Translations under genes and position numbers: made by a program
In this document: positions 23,550 through 34,900 of the stretch, piece after piece
How the letters are laid out: the number at the start of each line of letters is the position of its first letter
Position numbering within the stretch: the first letter of the stretch is position 1
Assembly: GCF_001625195.1 (NCBI RefSeq)
Contig: NC_054391.1
Location: forward strand, 5,095,157-5,159,156
Direction of reading: 5' to 3'
DNA from: Drechmeria coniospora
Lineage: Eukaryota; Ascomycota; Sordariomycetes; Hypocreales; Ophiocordycipitaceae
Length of the DNA: 64,000 bases
The notes under the pieces: model-generated
What the model was told of the DNA's origin: nothing
What the model saw: the letters and a program-made list of their open reading frames with translations, nothing else
The model's database searches: none

Positions 23550-26500
23550 ATGTCAGCAGCAGAGGCATCGGGTGCCACCACGACGTCCTACCTCGTGGGA
23601 AATCTCCACTGCCCGTCATGCGTCGCGCTGATAACGGGTCTCTTGCGGGAGAGGTATGGGGACAAGGTCCTCTGGGTCTCGCCCAACCTCGTCACCTCCG
23701 TCGTCACGGTCGAGCACGTGGATTCCTCGGCCCACTTCATTCACCAGATGAGCCGGACACTCGAGGATGTGGGCTTTGACGTGTGCGCAGTCGACTCGAC
23801 GGCGGACATCTCGGCCGACGACGACCTCGACGACCCGTCCCGGGCCGAGCAGGGACAGAGCAGCACCGGCATGCCGGCCGAGCACGGTTACGGACCCTGG
23901 GGCCTGTGGTCCCGGCTTTGGCGCGAGAAGCCGGCGGCGGCGGCGGCGGCAGCGGCCAACCCTTCCAAGGCGGCGGCTCACCTCGAAAACTGCGAGGCTT
24001 GCCAGGCGAACTCGGCACGTGGCGGCGACAGCCTCTCGGAGGATCGAGTGCGGCTCGTTCGTAACCAGTCGCGGGAATCGACGCCGCCGCCGCCGCCAAC
24101 GCCGGCTCCGTTGGAGGGCATCGTCGTCGACGGCGATGTGCGAGGTCGCCTGCACCGAGCGACGGTCTCGATCGGCGGCATGACGTGCGCCGTCTGCGTC
24201 AACACCATCACCGACGAGGTCCAGAAGCACCCCTGGGTGTCCAAGATTGCCGTCAACCTCGTTTCGAACAGCGCCACCGTCGACTTCACCGGCGCCGATC
24301 ACGGGCCAGACATTGTCGAATCGATTGAGGATCTCGGATACGACGCCACGCTCGACTCCGTCGTTGACCTCGACGAGCAGAAGCGGACGGGTGCCGGACG
24401 CGAGGTCGAGATCAAGGTCGACGGCATCTTCTGCCCGCGGTGTCCCGAACGCATCTCGCGCACGCTGAGCAACTTTGGCGCGAGGGTGGAGGTTCTCGAG
24501 GAAGCTACGGCGCAGAAGGCGCGGTTGAAGATTCGATACCGCCCCGACGCGCCTCGCTTCACCATCCGACACGTCATCAAAGCCATCGAAGCGACGGATC
24601 CCTCGCTCCGGGCGTCGATATACCACCCCCCAACGCTCGAAGAGCGGTCGAGGATGATTCGGGCCCGGCACCAACGCGAGCTGCTGTACCGGTTACTACT
24701 GACGCTGGTCATGGCCATCCCGTCGTTTGTCTTCGGCATCGTCTACATGAGTCTCGTTCCCGACGGGGATCCGACGAAAGAATACCTCATGGCGCCCTCG
24801 ATCTCGGGCATCACCCGGCTCGAGATGATCCTCTTCGCCCTCGCGACGCCCGTCTACTTCTTCGCCGCCGACATCTTCCACGTGCGGGCGGTCAAGGAGC
24901 TGCGGACGCTGTGGCGAGGCAACAGCCGGACGCCCCTGCTCGAGAGGTTTTACAAGTTTGGGAGCATGAATCTGCTCATCTCGCTCGGGACGAGCATCGC
25001 CTACGTCTCATCGGTGGCGCAGATGATCGCCGTCGCCGCCACGGAGGGGAGGGATATGCCAGAGGGCATGTCCTACTTTGACTCGGTCGTCTTCCTCACC
25101 CTCTTCCTCCTCGCCGGCCGGTTGATCGAGGCGTACAGCAAGTCCAAGGCGGGGAGCGCCGTCGAGGCGCTCGTCGAGCTTCAGCCCAACACGGCGCTGC
25201 TCGTCGAGCGGGACGCCGTGGCGGGCCAGAAGACGACGACCATCGACGCCGACCAGCTCGAGGAGGGGGACCTGTTCAGGGTGCCGCGGGGCGCGTCTCC
25301 GGCGGCCGACGGCGTCGTTGTTGCGGGCGAGAGCAGCTTCGACGAGTCGAGCCTGACGGGCGAGTCCCGCGCCGTCGGCAAGGCGGTCGGGGACGCCGTC
25401 TACGCGGGCACGGTGAACAAGGCCAACGCCGTCACGGTCCGGGTGACGGGCACGTCGGGCAAGTCGATGCTCGACCTCATCGTCGACGCCGTGCGCGAGG
25501 GCCAGACGAAGCGAGCGCCGGTGGAGCAGATCGCCGACGTCATGACGTCGTACTTTGTGCCCGTCATCACCCTCGTCGCCGTCGTCACGTGGGCCACGTG
25601 GATGGCGCTCGCCTTCACCGGCCACATTTCCGACGACGAGCTGAGGCGCGCGGGCGGACGCACGGCGTTTGCCTTCCAGTTCGCCGTCGCCGTCTTCGTC
25701 GTCGCCTGCCCCTGCGGACTCGCACTGGCGGCGCCGACGGCCATCTTCGTCGGCGGCGGCATCGCGGCGAACAGGGGGATCCTGGCCAAGGGCGGCGGCG
25801 AGGCGTTTGAGAAGGCGAGCAAGATTGACTGCGTCGTCTTCGACAAGACGGGAACCCTCACGGTCGGGGGCGAACCGCAGATGACGGACGCCGTGATCTT
25901 CCCCGACGGCGCGCTGCCGTTCGCCGACGAGCAGACGCTCCGCTCCGGCCTCAAGGCCGTCGAGGAGAGCAGCAGCCATCCGATGGCGAAGGCGATCGTC
26001 GCCTTCTGCGGGCCCGAGACGCGGCCGGCCGAGCTCGACACGGTCGAGGAGCTGGCGGGCAAGGGGATGCGGGCGACGTGCAGGGACGGGCCGCTCGAGA
26101 TGGCCGTCGGCAACGAACACCTCATGCGCGACCTGTCGGTGCCCCTCTCGCCGCGCGCCGTCGGGCTGCTCCAAGGCTGGAAGTCGGAGGCCAAGTCGGT
26201 GGCGCTCGTGGCGCTCCGGGACGGCCGAGAGTCGACGTGGAAGCTCGCGGCGATCCTCTCCGTCTCGGATCCCGTCCGCGCCGAGGCGGCGGCCGTGGTC
26301 CGGGCGCTCCGGGGGCGCGGCGCGCAGGTCTGGATGCTCTCGGGCGACAACGCGACGACGGCGCGGGCGGTGGCGGCGCGCGTCGGCATCCCGGCGGCCA
26401 ACGTGCTCGCCGAGGTGCTGCCGTCGGAGAAGGCGGCCAAGATCACGTACCTGCAGGCGACGGCGCACGCCGGTCGGGCGGACGACGGCTCGCTCGGCCG

Positions 26501-27029
26501 CCGGCGCCGCCGTCACGGCTACAGCACGCGGCGGGCCATGGTGGCCATGGTCGGCGACGGCATCAACGACTCGCCGGCGCTGACGACGGCCGACGTCGGC
26601 ATCGCCATCGGCTCGGGCAGCGACGTGGCCATCTCGAGCGCCGAGTTCGTGCTCGCCACGTCGAACCTCGTGGCCGTCCTCAGCCTCCTCGACCTCAGCC
26701 GCGCCGTCTTCCGCCGCATCAAGGTCAACTTTGCCTGGGCCGTCGTCTACAACCTGCTGGCGGTGCCCATCGCCGCCGGCTGCCTGTACGCGGTGACGAC
26801 GCCCTCGGGCGCCCACGTCCGGCTCGACCCCGTCTGGGCGGCGCTGGCCATGGCGCTGTCGAGCATAAGCGTCGTGCTGAGCAGCCTGTGTCTGCGGTTG
26901 AAGGTGCCCTGGGTGGGCTTCGGGCACAGCCTCGTCGAGGTGGAGGTGGAGACGGAGCAAAGAGACGGCCGCCTCGGACGGCAGCCGAGGGAAGTCGAGC
27001 AGGCAGCTGCCAGTGCGTCGAGGACGTAG
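23550..27029 (+). CDS. P1B-type heavy-metal (copper) transporting ATPase
   Basis: Integral membrane pump that uses ATP to export Cu(I), or to load it into a secretory compartment. It is a single exon of 1159 residues. The start ATG has context CCACCATGTC, and the open frame upstream is leader. Three N-terminal metal-binding modules are visible: GNLHCPSC (C21/C24), GGMTCAVC (C213/C216) and GIFCPRC (C295/C298). Then come membrane helices, the actuator loop (FDESSLTGES), the transport site CPC at 720-722 (VVACPCGLALAAP), the phosphorylation motif DKTGTLT (D765), SSHPMAKAI as the HP motif of the nucleotide domain, the hinge GDGINDSP (about 1002-1009) and the last helices. Modules 1 and 3 lack the usual Met before the first Cys. 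The A/P-rich linker between modules 1 and 2 is low complexity. Detoxifying CrpA-like and Golgi CCC2-like roles are both possible; the family assignment is firm. Confidence 0.95.
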   Translation: MSAAEASGATTTSYLVGNLHCPSCVALITGLLRERYGDKVLWVSPNLVTSVVTVEHVDSSAHFIHQMSRTLEDVGFDVCAVDSTADISADDDLDDPSRAEQGQSSTGMPAEHGYGPWGLWSRLWREKPAAAAAAAANPSKAAAHLENCEACQANSARGGDSLSEDRVRLVRNQSRESTPPPPPTPAPLEGIVVDGDVRGRLHRATVSIGGMTCAVCVNTITDEVQKHPWVSKIAVNLVSNSATVDFTGADHGPDIVESIEDLGYDATLDSVVDLDEQKRTGAGREVEIKVDGIFCPRCPERISRTLSNFGARVEVLEEATAQKARLKIRYRPDAPRFTIRHVIKAIEATDPSLRASIYHPPTLEERSRMIRARHQRELLYRLLLTLVMAIPSFVFGIVYMSLVPDGDPTKEYLMAPSISGITRLEMILFALATPVYFFAADIFHVRAVKELRTLWRGNSRTPLLERFYKFGSMNLLISLGTSIAYVSSVAQMIAVAATEGRDMPEGMSYFDSVVFLTLFLLAGRLIEAYSKSKAGSAVEALVELQPNTALLVERDAVAGQKTTTIDADQLEEGDLFRVPRGASPAADGVVVAGESSFDESSLTGESRAVGKAVGDAVYAGTVNKANAVTVRVTGTSGKSMLDLIVDAVREGQTKRAPVEQIADVMTSYFVPVITLVAVVTWATWMALAFTGHISDDELRRAGGRTAFAFQFAVAVFVVACPCGLALAAPTAIFVGGGIAANRGILAKGGGEAFEKASKIDCVVFDKTGTLTVGGEPQMTDAVIFPDGALPFADEQTLRSGLKAVEESSSHPMAKAIVAFCGPETRPAELDTVEELAGKGMRATCRDGPLEMAVGNEHLMRDLSVPLSPRAVGLLQGWKSEAKSVALVALRDGRESTWKLAAILSVSDPVRAEAAAVVRALRGRGAQVWMLSGDNATTARAVAARVGIPAANVLAEVLPSEKAAKITYLQATAHAGRADDGSLGRRRRRHGYSTRRAMVAMVGDGINDSPALTTADVGIAIGSGSDVAISSAEFVLATSNLVAVLSLLDLSRAVFRRIKVNFAWAVVYNLLAVPIAAGCLYAVTTPSGAHVRLDPVWAALAMALSSISVVLSSLCLRLKVPWVGFGHSLVEVEVETEQRDGRLGRQPREVEQAAASASRT

Positions 27030-27115
27030 CGCACTGTACGGACCGCAGGTACGAATGCATCAAGAGTGCTGCACGGAGCACAGTGTGCGAGGATGGGTGC
27101 AACGACGAACTGTCC

Positions 27116-27150
27116 ACCCGACGACTAGGTGATGCCGACGACTAGGTGAT
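27116..27150. repeat. 17-bp direct repeat, two copies
   Basis: The word CGACGACTAGGTGAT occurs twice in tandem (17-bp period), about 90 bp downstream of the ATPase stop codon. Confidence 0.8.
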
Positions 27151-27187
27151 ACCTATTATTACTGCAGTAATTCCAAATACGTATATT

Positions 27188-27455
27188 GTGGTCCTTTGAC
27201 TTTCGATTGCTCATGAGCAATATGCGTGAGGGGCACCCAGCTTTCTTCAAATACGCATACAATCGTGGTTCTTTCGCCTTTGCATCGCTCACAAGCGAGG
27301 GGCACCCAGCTTTCTTTCATACTTTGATCCTACGACGGGCAGACCACCCACGGCGATCATGGTTCTTTCGCCTTTGCATCGCTCACGAGCGAGGGGAACC
27401 CAGCTATCTTTCATGCTTTGTTCTCACGACGAGCAGGCCACCCATGGCGAGCAGG
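27188..27455. repeat. Imperfect tandem repeat, three copies (77-94 bp period)
   Basis: Copies start near 27188, 27265 and 27360. Each begins with GTGGTYCTTT-like sequence and contains a TGC(A)TCGCTCACRAGCGAGG-like hairpin followed by GGSACCCAGCTTTCTT. Copies 2 and 3 are closely similar over about 90 bp and both carry CACGACGRGCAGRCCACCCA; copy 1 is more diverged and shorter. The short inverted repeat (CGCTC...GAGCG) inside each unit could form a hairpin in RNA. Confidence 0.85.
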
Positions 27456-28259
27456 CCACAAGGGTTATGTCGCCGACGAGAAGGCTTTGCTCGTAGAGTC
27501 AACATGTAGGTACCAGTAGGTACCATCTGTCGACGTCTAGGTACTTTCAGTCACATGCAGGAACCTTCTACCACACCCAAGTTATTGCCGTCCACATGTA
27601 ACGTGCAGGTACCTTCTGCTCGCATGTAGGTACCTCCGTCCCCACGTAGATACACGTAATTACTGGCCGTCCACATGTACTTACTGTAGGCACTCCGTGA
27701 TGGAGGCGCGTGCGCATGGCATGGCTCCCAGCAACACCACGCAAGGCTGCCATGTCAGCACACCTTGGCATCTGCATGCTTGTGCCCACTTCCATCGGAT
27801 ACGGCCATGTAGATGTGTGTATCCGCACTCCGTACCGTACGTGCATCCGTGAGCACCCGAGCTGAAACGTTGCGACGTCGGTCCAGCCGCGCATCAGGAT
27901 GCACGAATCCCAAAGCCAGCCCGCCCTCTCCGTCCCGAATCGACCCTCTCCTCCTTGGACACTTTCCTTCTTGGACGCTCATCTGCCATCCCATGCCCTG
28001 TCCCATCGAGCCCAAAGAAAAAATCGATCAAAAACGGAAAGGGAAAGGAAAAAAAAAAGCCACGACACCTCGCGCGCAGGTATTCGGATCACACCGTAGC
28101 GGTTTGGGCGCACGTGCGCAGGTGTGATGTCGTATGCAGAACCCCGTAAAGTGCCTGATACGCCTGCGATGCAACGCAACGTAGGGGTGGTTGTATAGTA
28201 CGAGGTAAAGTATGTAGCTGTACATGCAAGTACGCTCAAGCACATTTAGCCTGCGTACT

Positions 28260-29400
28260 GGACCTCGAGCATTTACCTGTACCACCGCAAGTACGGAGTA
28301 ATTAGCGAAACGCAGAACCCAACAGCATGCACAGAGTACAAGTCATGACATATACACGACCAGCAAGGGAACCCAGGTCATTCAGGGGGGGGGGCGGCGC
28401 CTTGGTGATCGTCCAAATCAATTCTACTTAGATTGGGGCTCGTATGCAACCCTTGATCGATTCTTCAGGCATACGACTGTTTGCCTTGCGCAAGGGGTGT
28501 TCGGTTGGCCTACCGTTTCCACCACGCCAGGATACGCGCCTGGACGATACAGTCTCCGATAGGAGTGCTGCCTATCGTACCCAGCAACGCCCCTCTCCAT
28601 CGGCTCTATTCCCATGCGGCCAGTGGAGTGTAGGAATTGCGCAAGTGGCCAGTACCTGCTGGCGGAGGCGGCAGGGTGACGATACACGGACCGAGCTCGA
28701 CTGTGTATTCTGCTGTATAGTACTTGCGTCGGCCAGGCAGATGGCATCATGCCGCCGCCGGGTGGGCGCACGTATGCAGGAGTGAAGTCGTAAACACGGG
28801 ATCTCGCCATGTACTTGATACACCTGCAATACTTGTAGCTGTACTTGCGGAGTACGGAGTATTAGTGTGTACTTGAGTACTTGCAGTAGGTGTACAGTAC
28901 TCCGTTTTACGGAAGGGTATTTTTATACCATGTACGGAGTACTCTGTACTTACAATTACAGTACTTACTTAGTACTGTACATGCACACCAAGGCAGTGAG
29001 TGGTACAAGCAGGTACAAGTCCGTACTGTACTTACTCTACGACCATTGCATGTACTTGAAATCCGTACACAGAATGCCCCTACTGCACGGAGAACAATAA
29101 TGGAGAATCCAAGAGGACATGTACGGAGTAGGCACTCCGTAATTGCTGCACTTGCAAGTGCACATGTAACTGTACCGTAGGTGTACAGTATGCCTATTGT
29201 ACTCCGACATGAACTGTAGTTGTAAATTACACGTACTTGAAAGTATGGTGGCACTTACTGTACTGTACTTACTGCAAGTACTTACTTGCAACTTGAAGTA
29301 GACGTGTACTGCACTGTACCTAGTAAGTACTTACATGTGAGTAAGTACTTGCACGAGTACTTACAGCACTCCGTAGGTGTACATGTAAACTACGAGTAAG
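28260..29400. repeat. Dense island of GTACTCCG / CTTGCAAGTACTT words
   Basis: More than ten copies of CGGAGTA/TACTCCG (for example near 28290, 28850, 28900, 28935, 29120 and 29200), mixed with self-complementary GTACTTGCAAGTAC- and AGTACTTAC-type words. Their spacing is irregular, so this is not a simple tandem array. No coding frame is visible. Confidence 0.75.
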
Positions 29401-30866
29401 CAACCCGTGTCATTTAGGGGGCCAGAGGGCGGGGGACAAGGGTGGGAAGGGGAAAAGGAGGGGGCGTCTACCCACCACGTGCCCCACCACCACCCTCTCC
29501 CGTTCATTGGCCGCGGCATCCTTCACCGATCATCCATCCATTGCCTGCTGCACCATGCCTGCAGTGCACTTAAGTACTTGCAAGTACTTGGTTGTACATG
29601 TGCGTTGTACGTACTTGCAGCACCGTACCATGCCTGTAGGTGTACTTACGGCGGCATACTTGCTGCGGAGGCTGCTGCACGGCACGGTACAATTTACTTG
29701 TGCTTGTGCCTGCAAGTACTTACAGCCGCCTGCACAAGCCCTCGTAATCGCCATGTCCAGGTGCAAATATCAGCGCACGTACAGAGTGCTCGTTGATGCC
29801 TTGCGCAACCTACTGACGTAGGCGGACCCGTGCCATGGGTCATCGCACAGCGCCGCACGCCGCTGCGCCTCCGCGAGCGATCCCAACCACGCCGCCGTCG
29901 CGCCCTCGGTTTGCATTGGACACGGCCATCCTCGAGATGCTGCGTCGGATGGTGGGTAACAGTGGGACTTGCTCGAGCCGAGTCACAAGGTGTGTCTCGG
30001 GGCTGGGGGCATGCACGCCTACTGTGCTCACGCCTGGCTGGGTGCCTGGCAATGTAATGCACCAAGGACCATGTACCACAGTCTACACCAAAGTAGTCGG
30101 TGCGGAGTGTAGGGTAGGCAATGCCGCGCCGACCGACATTCTCTGGCCGACCCATCGTTCGTGTCCAAGTGCGGCACGCATGACGGACCGGCCATGGCGG
30201 CAATGACACCCGCCTTCCACGTCTCACCATCGAAATGAAGCGACATCATGGGCACATGAAGAACGGATAGGTTACATGTCATTCAAGCCTCGCAGGGCCC
30301 GGCTCCATTGTATTCAGACTCTAGTGTCGCTCGCAGATGGAAACCGCAAGGCCAGAGGCCTCTCGCGGGTGCTGCCATATGCTGCGCCTCTACGCTAATC
30401 CAACCATCACCGACCGACCGACTGACTGTGCGTCGGCCTCGTCCCATCCGTACCCAGCTATCCAAGAAAAAAGGTATTTCCAACCCATCCATCCCAACCT
30501 GACTGTGCCGGCCGTTCAATACTGAAGGGCAAAAATCGCACAAGGAAATCGTCGCGCCTCCGCAGCGACCGTGCCGAATGAGAATTAGGGGTCGAGTGGG
30601 TAACATCCGTGCCGAGCCGAGAGGAGGCTTCGAGGGGGATAATAAAAATATCAAAATGCTCCAGGGCGAGCCGACGGCGCTCGTGGCCCATCCGGGGGAC
30701 ACGAGCCGTCCGAGCTGCCTCGCAACGCCATGCTTTTTTTTTCTCGCAACATTTGTCGCCGCGTCCCGCCATGCGCCGCGTTCGTGACCAAGGACGAAGA
30801 GGAAAGAGGACGACCCCGCCGGCTGGCGACGGGGTCGGAGGAAAGTCGTCGGGCGCCGAGCGTGAA

Positions 30867-31997
30867 TCATCGGACGGCCACGGCACCGCCGAGCAGCCGT
30901 CCCCACATGCTCCGTCGCTGCCGCTTCTTGCCCGAGCCCTCGTGGAGCTCGTGGTACTGATCGACCGACATCTCGTACGGCACCGCCTCGGCGTTGGACG
31001 GCACCGTCGCCACCTGTGGCAGGCCGGCGTCGGCGTCGATGACGATCTCGACGACCGAGTCGTAGAGGCCGCCCGGCTGCGTCTGGTACGAGTAGGGCGA
31101 GAGGTCCGCGTCGAGCGGCGTCGTCGAGCGCGACTGCTGGCGGCTCGAGGCGATCGACGATGCGTACGAGCTCGCCGAGCTGCTGTAGGTGAGGCCGGGC
31201 GGCGTCGACGAGCCGCCGCCCAGGGCGCCGAGGTGCTCGAGGCTGCCGTGGCGGGAACGGGAGCTGCCCCGCGACGACGAGGGGCTCGCGTAGCGCGTCG
31301 CCGCCGCGTGCATCTCCTGCTGCCGCCTCTTCTCCTCGCGCTGGCGCACCTTGCGGGCGTGCCTCTCGGCGGCGCGGAGGCGCAGGGGCTCGAGGAAGGA
31401 GTCCAGCTCCCGGTAGAGGTCCTGCTCCGAGATGCGCAGGTCCCACTCGAGGAGGAAGAGCAGCTGCTTCTCCATCAGGTTCACCTCGGTGCGGCTGAAG
31501 CCGAACGAGAAGTTGTCCGTGGCGATGTTGGTGTAGTTGGCCCAGTGCTTGTTCTTGGGCGAGCTGTCGTTGAGGTACTTGGCGGCGAGGATGAGCGAGG
31601 CGAGGAAGATGCGGTGCGTCGTGCACCGCAGGCCGCGGGCCATGGGCTGGAGCTTCGACTTGAGCCGCCCGAGGTAGACGAGCGTCGACATGAGCGTCGG
31701 CACCTGCACGTTGGACGACACGACGAGCTGCGTGATGAACTCCTCGAGCGTCGGCAGGCTGTCGTCGGCCGCCTCCACCACCGACTTCGCCTCGGGGGTC
31801 CGCGGCGGCGTCGGCGGGTCGTTGGCCGATCGTTGCTGTGAGGGGCAGGCCGGCGCCATGAGCGTCGAGTCGCAGGCGATGACGTTGTTCGCCGCGTCGG
31901 CGAGGAAGGAGATCATGTCGCGGCTGACGGGTTGGTAGACGAAGCGGTCGAGCGCCGCCTTGTTGAGCTCGTCCATGGACAGGAGTCGGGATGCCAT
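30867..31997 (-). CDS. Pho85-type cyclin (Pcl1/Pas1-like, PclA-like)
   Basis: Predicted G1-type cyclin partner of a Pho85-family kinase, acting in nucleus and cytoplasm in cell-cycle entry or morphogenesis. One exon, 376 residues, starting MASRLLSMDELNKAAL. The cyclin box spans about residues 80-200: LPTLEEFITQLVVSSNVQVP, VYLGRLKSKL, then THRIFLASLILAAKYLND and NKHWANYT, which mark the Pcl1/2 and Pas1 subgroup, followed by EVNLMEKQLLFLLEWDLRIS. After residue 205 there is a basic helical stretch (RAAERHARKVRQREEKRRQQ) and a Ser-rich tail with SxxSR and TP sites that could be kinase targets. A GATATATAT stretch lies about 150 bp upstream of the start. Another frame on the same strand stays open through the gene but encodes only low-complexity sequence. 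Confidence 0.88.
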   Translation of the reverse strand: MASRLLSMDELNKAALDRFVYQPVSRDMISFLADAANNVIACDSTLMAPACPSQQRSANDPPTPPRTPEAKSVVEAADDSLPTLEEFITQLVVSSNVQVPTLMSTLVYLGRLKSKLQPMARGLRCTTHRIFLASLILAAKYLNDSSPKNKHWANYTNIATDNFSFGFSRTEVNLMEKQLLFLLEWDLRISEQDLYRELDSFLEPLRLRAAERHARKVRQREEKRRQQEMHAAATRYASPSSSRGSSRSRHGSLEHLGALGGGSSTPPGLTYSSSASSYASSIASSRQQSRSTTPLDADLSPYSYQTQPGGLYDSVVEIVIDADAGLPQVATVPSNAEAVPYEMSVDQYHELHEGSGKKRQRRSMWGRLLGGAVAVR

Positions 31998-34900
31998 GCT
32001 GGGCTCGCGGGGAGGAGTGTGTCGTGCGTGTGTCGGGAGGGTTGAATCTGCTCGGTGATGATGATGTTCTTTGAGCCAAGAATCCCGGAGTCAAGGGATG
32101 ATATGGCAGGTGTGATGTGCTGTCGGCGAGCAGGTGGCAGAGCCGACGATGATATATATTACCCGAGTCGAATCCCGGGGGGTGAGGGTGTGGGCGGGAA
32201 GGGGGGGGTGTGGCCAAGGGAAAAGGAAGGAGGATGGTCAAAGGATATGTCAGACAATGGCTGCCAGGCTCCTCATGTGGCCCGTCGACGGGACGAGTGA
32301 CCAACGGAACCCGTCGGTGGGCTTTCGTCAGTTGGTGACGTTGGGGGCACGAGGCTGAGTCGTAGGGGGTGCGCTCCGAACGTCCAGAGGGACGGCAGCG
32401 GGGAATGGCTGCGGTGGCGGCTGCAAGGGTTGGGAGCGGCGGGGGTGGGGACGGGGTGGTAGGGGTGGAGGGGGTCGGACGGTGGTTAGATGGGAGGGGG
32501 GCCTGAATGGGCGACGCCGGACGGGTACTGCTGCGGGTCCAAGGGAGGCGGTACCGGGGACCGCTTCTGGCGGTGGCGGCGGTACGTGCTCCGACCGGGG
32601 TGCGAAGGTACCTGCGGCCTAGCGCCCTCTGCTTCTGGCTCGGGCGTCGAGGGGCAACGAGAGATGGCACAGGCCAGGAGAAGGGTACGGTGCTGTATCT
32701 GGACAAGTCCTGTTGCTGGACTGAAGCGCGCAGCAACCAGGGGACAGGGACCGATCCGGCGGGGCGTGCACGTACGACCGAGCCCGATTTAGAGTTGACA
32801 GAGGAATCTGACGGCAGGGTAACGGGGACGGGGCGGGTCCAAGTGCCGATTCGAGTCTTTTGTCTCGTCTCTACGAGAACGAGCCGGACAGGAGACGTCG
32901 GACGAATGCCACGACGCTTCTCGAGATGCGAGACTCCGGCGGCGCCGTGAATGGGCAGAACCGGCTGGCCGTCGAGAGCGAGCAATTCTTCCGAGCCGCG
33001 GCCGAGAGAGGGCGGAGTGACGCCGACCGACGGTTGCCTTGCTCGTGGCGATGGCAATGAGCGGTGATGGTCGGCGGCGGCGGCGGCGTCGCTGTCGGTC
33101 GGCCGGCAGCGAATGGCGGCGATGGACGGCGAGAGGGACGGCGAGATGGACGGCGAGAGGGGAGGGGAGGGTGTGGGGTGTGGGAGGAGGGTCCTGGATG
33201 CTGGGTTCGTGGTTGTGGCTGGCACCGTAACACCGCAGATAACGGATGAACGGACCCTAGCGTCCTTGGGCCTTTCTTCTATTGGCGTAGGCCGGATAAG
33301 CGTCGAGCGGGTGTCACCCACGTCAGGAGGTAATAGAGGTGACGTTGGATTTAGCCTTGGACGGGATGCGGAAGAAACGTTTTGTTTCGAGGCCCGACGA
33401 GCGAGCGCTTCGGAAGACGATGTGGATTTACGAGCCTTCGGCGACTGCAGTTTCGGCCTATTCCCAGTCCGAGTGCGAGTTGGTTTGCGGACGAGGGAAG
33501 AAGACGACTTTCGGTGCGACCGACGATGGTGCGAGGCGAGATGTGCCGAATGGCCCTGGTCAAGGCCGATTGACTCGTTGTCCTGGTCGACGACGTCGGC
33601 AGAGCAGCCCACGAAATGCCGATCGGGAGGCGTGTGGGGGGGGGCTGGCGGTTGGAATCGAGGACGAATGACGGCCGAGAAGCGATGCTGGGTGAACCGA
33701 GAGAGCAGAAACGTCGTGCAGAGGGTATGCGGTTCACTTGGCCGAGCGGAGGCTGACGATGCAAGAAGAAAGGGCCCGTTGGATTGCCAACGGGATGCAA
33801 GAGTTATATAGGACGAACAGCAGGTAGGCTTGCCTTTGTCTCCGTCGACTTTGGCCGTGAATTCGACGTCGATCGATACGGACCCAAGGGGGGGAGGGAG
33901 CTTGGATAATTGGACAAATATGTGCCAGTAGCGAGCAGCCTGCTGGAGGGGTTTCGCTGGAGGGGTCCCGCCGGAGGGGTTGGCGTTGGAATCGAACGGC
34001 GTATATTTCGACTATCGACCGTGCGCAATGGGCGGGGGTTGCTGGGGGAGAGAGAAATGGTTGCCAATACTGCTTCGGCGAGGAGTGGTTTCCACCGCAT
34101 CTACCGTGGCACACGGCCAGCCTATGGCGAAAGCGACACCCGTGGCCGTGGTGCTCGTGGTACGACTACCGCCCGAAAAGGAAGGGGATCCTCCCAAGGG
34201 GCACGGGGCGGACGGCGAATGGGTGCGAGTTGGGCTCGGCAGCCAAGATCGGACAAGGCGGGAAGGGTTGGCGGCGTGGTATGTCGTTGTCGGGGGCCTC
34301 GCCGTGGTATGTGCCAGGGGACGATGCTCCAACGAGGAGGTGAAAGGAAATTGGATGGAGAGGTGCCTCCCTTGGGTGGCCAATACTGCCCCGCTGGCTG
34401 GAATTCGAGTTGGACCAAAGGGTGGAGGTGTCGGCGGCCGTCGACCGGGAAGAATCGAATAGTGCTAACGTCTCCAAGGAGATGACGGTTTGATTGACAC
34501 GAGAGGAGATGAGATGGGATGCACCGGAAGAGAGGATGGCTCGTCGAGGGCAAGACGTGTCTGTTTAATATTGGATCATGCGATGGCAAGTGCTACCGAG
34601 CCTTGGTACCAGCGGCAGCTTGGCCGCGCAGCGAATGATTACGTGCACAGGTTCCGCCATGTAGCATGTACTGCACTAAATGCAGGCACAAAGGCCAGCG
34701 CCTGGGTACCTCGTACCACCAAGAATGGCCAGCACATATTAATACCCGCTGCGTCGCTGGGTGAATGGTTCCTGCGGCGGGCAGCAAAGGAGCGGCGACA
34801 GCAAGCGACGCCGTGCCTCAAGATTGCCTCGCCAGGCGCCTCGCCGGAGTGCGCATGGGGGGTGGGGGGGGAGGGGCATGTTTTGCGTTCCCAAGATAGA

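Larger units (their letters stand above)
27030..30866. other. Gene-poor, repeat-bearing interval (about 3.8 kb)
   Basis: No supported gene. It contains a 17-bp direct repeat, a three-copy tandem repeat of 77-94 bp period, a stretch rich in GTAGGTACC words (27.5-27.7 kb), ten consecutive G at 28385-28394, and a dense island of the GTACTCCG/CTTGCAAGTAC motif family (28.26-29.4 kb). Confidence 0.5.

Noticed and set aside
25008..26960. A 650-codon open frame antisense to the P-type ATPase
   Set aside because: Arg/Gly/Asp-rich translation typical of the antisense frame of high-GC3 genes; the ATPase motifs on the + strand are decisive.
30283..33612. An 1109-codon open frame on the minus strand overlapping the cyclin gene
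   Set aside because: It runs in a different frame through the clear cyclin CDS and its GC-rich leader. It is Pro/Arg/Ser low complexity without motifs, so it is a composition shadow.
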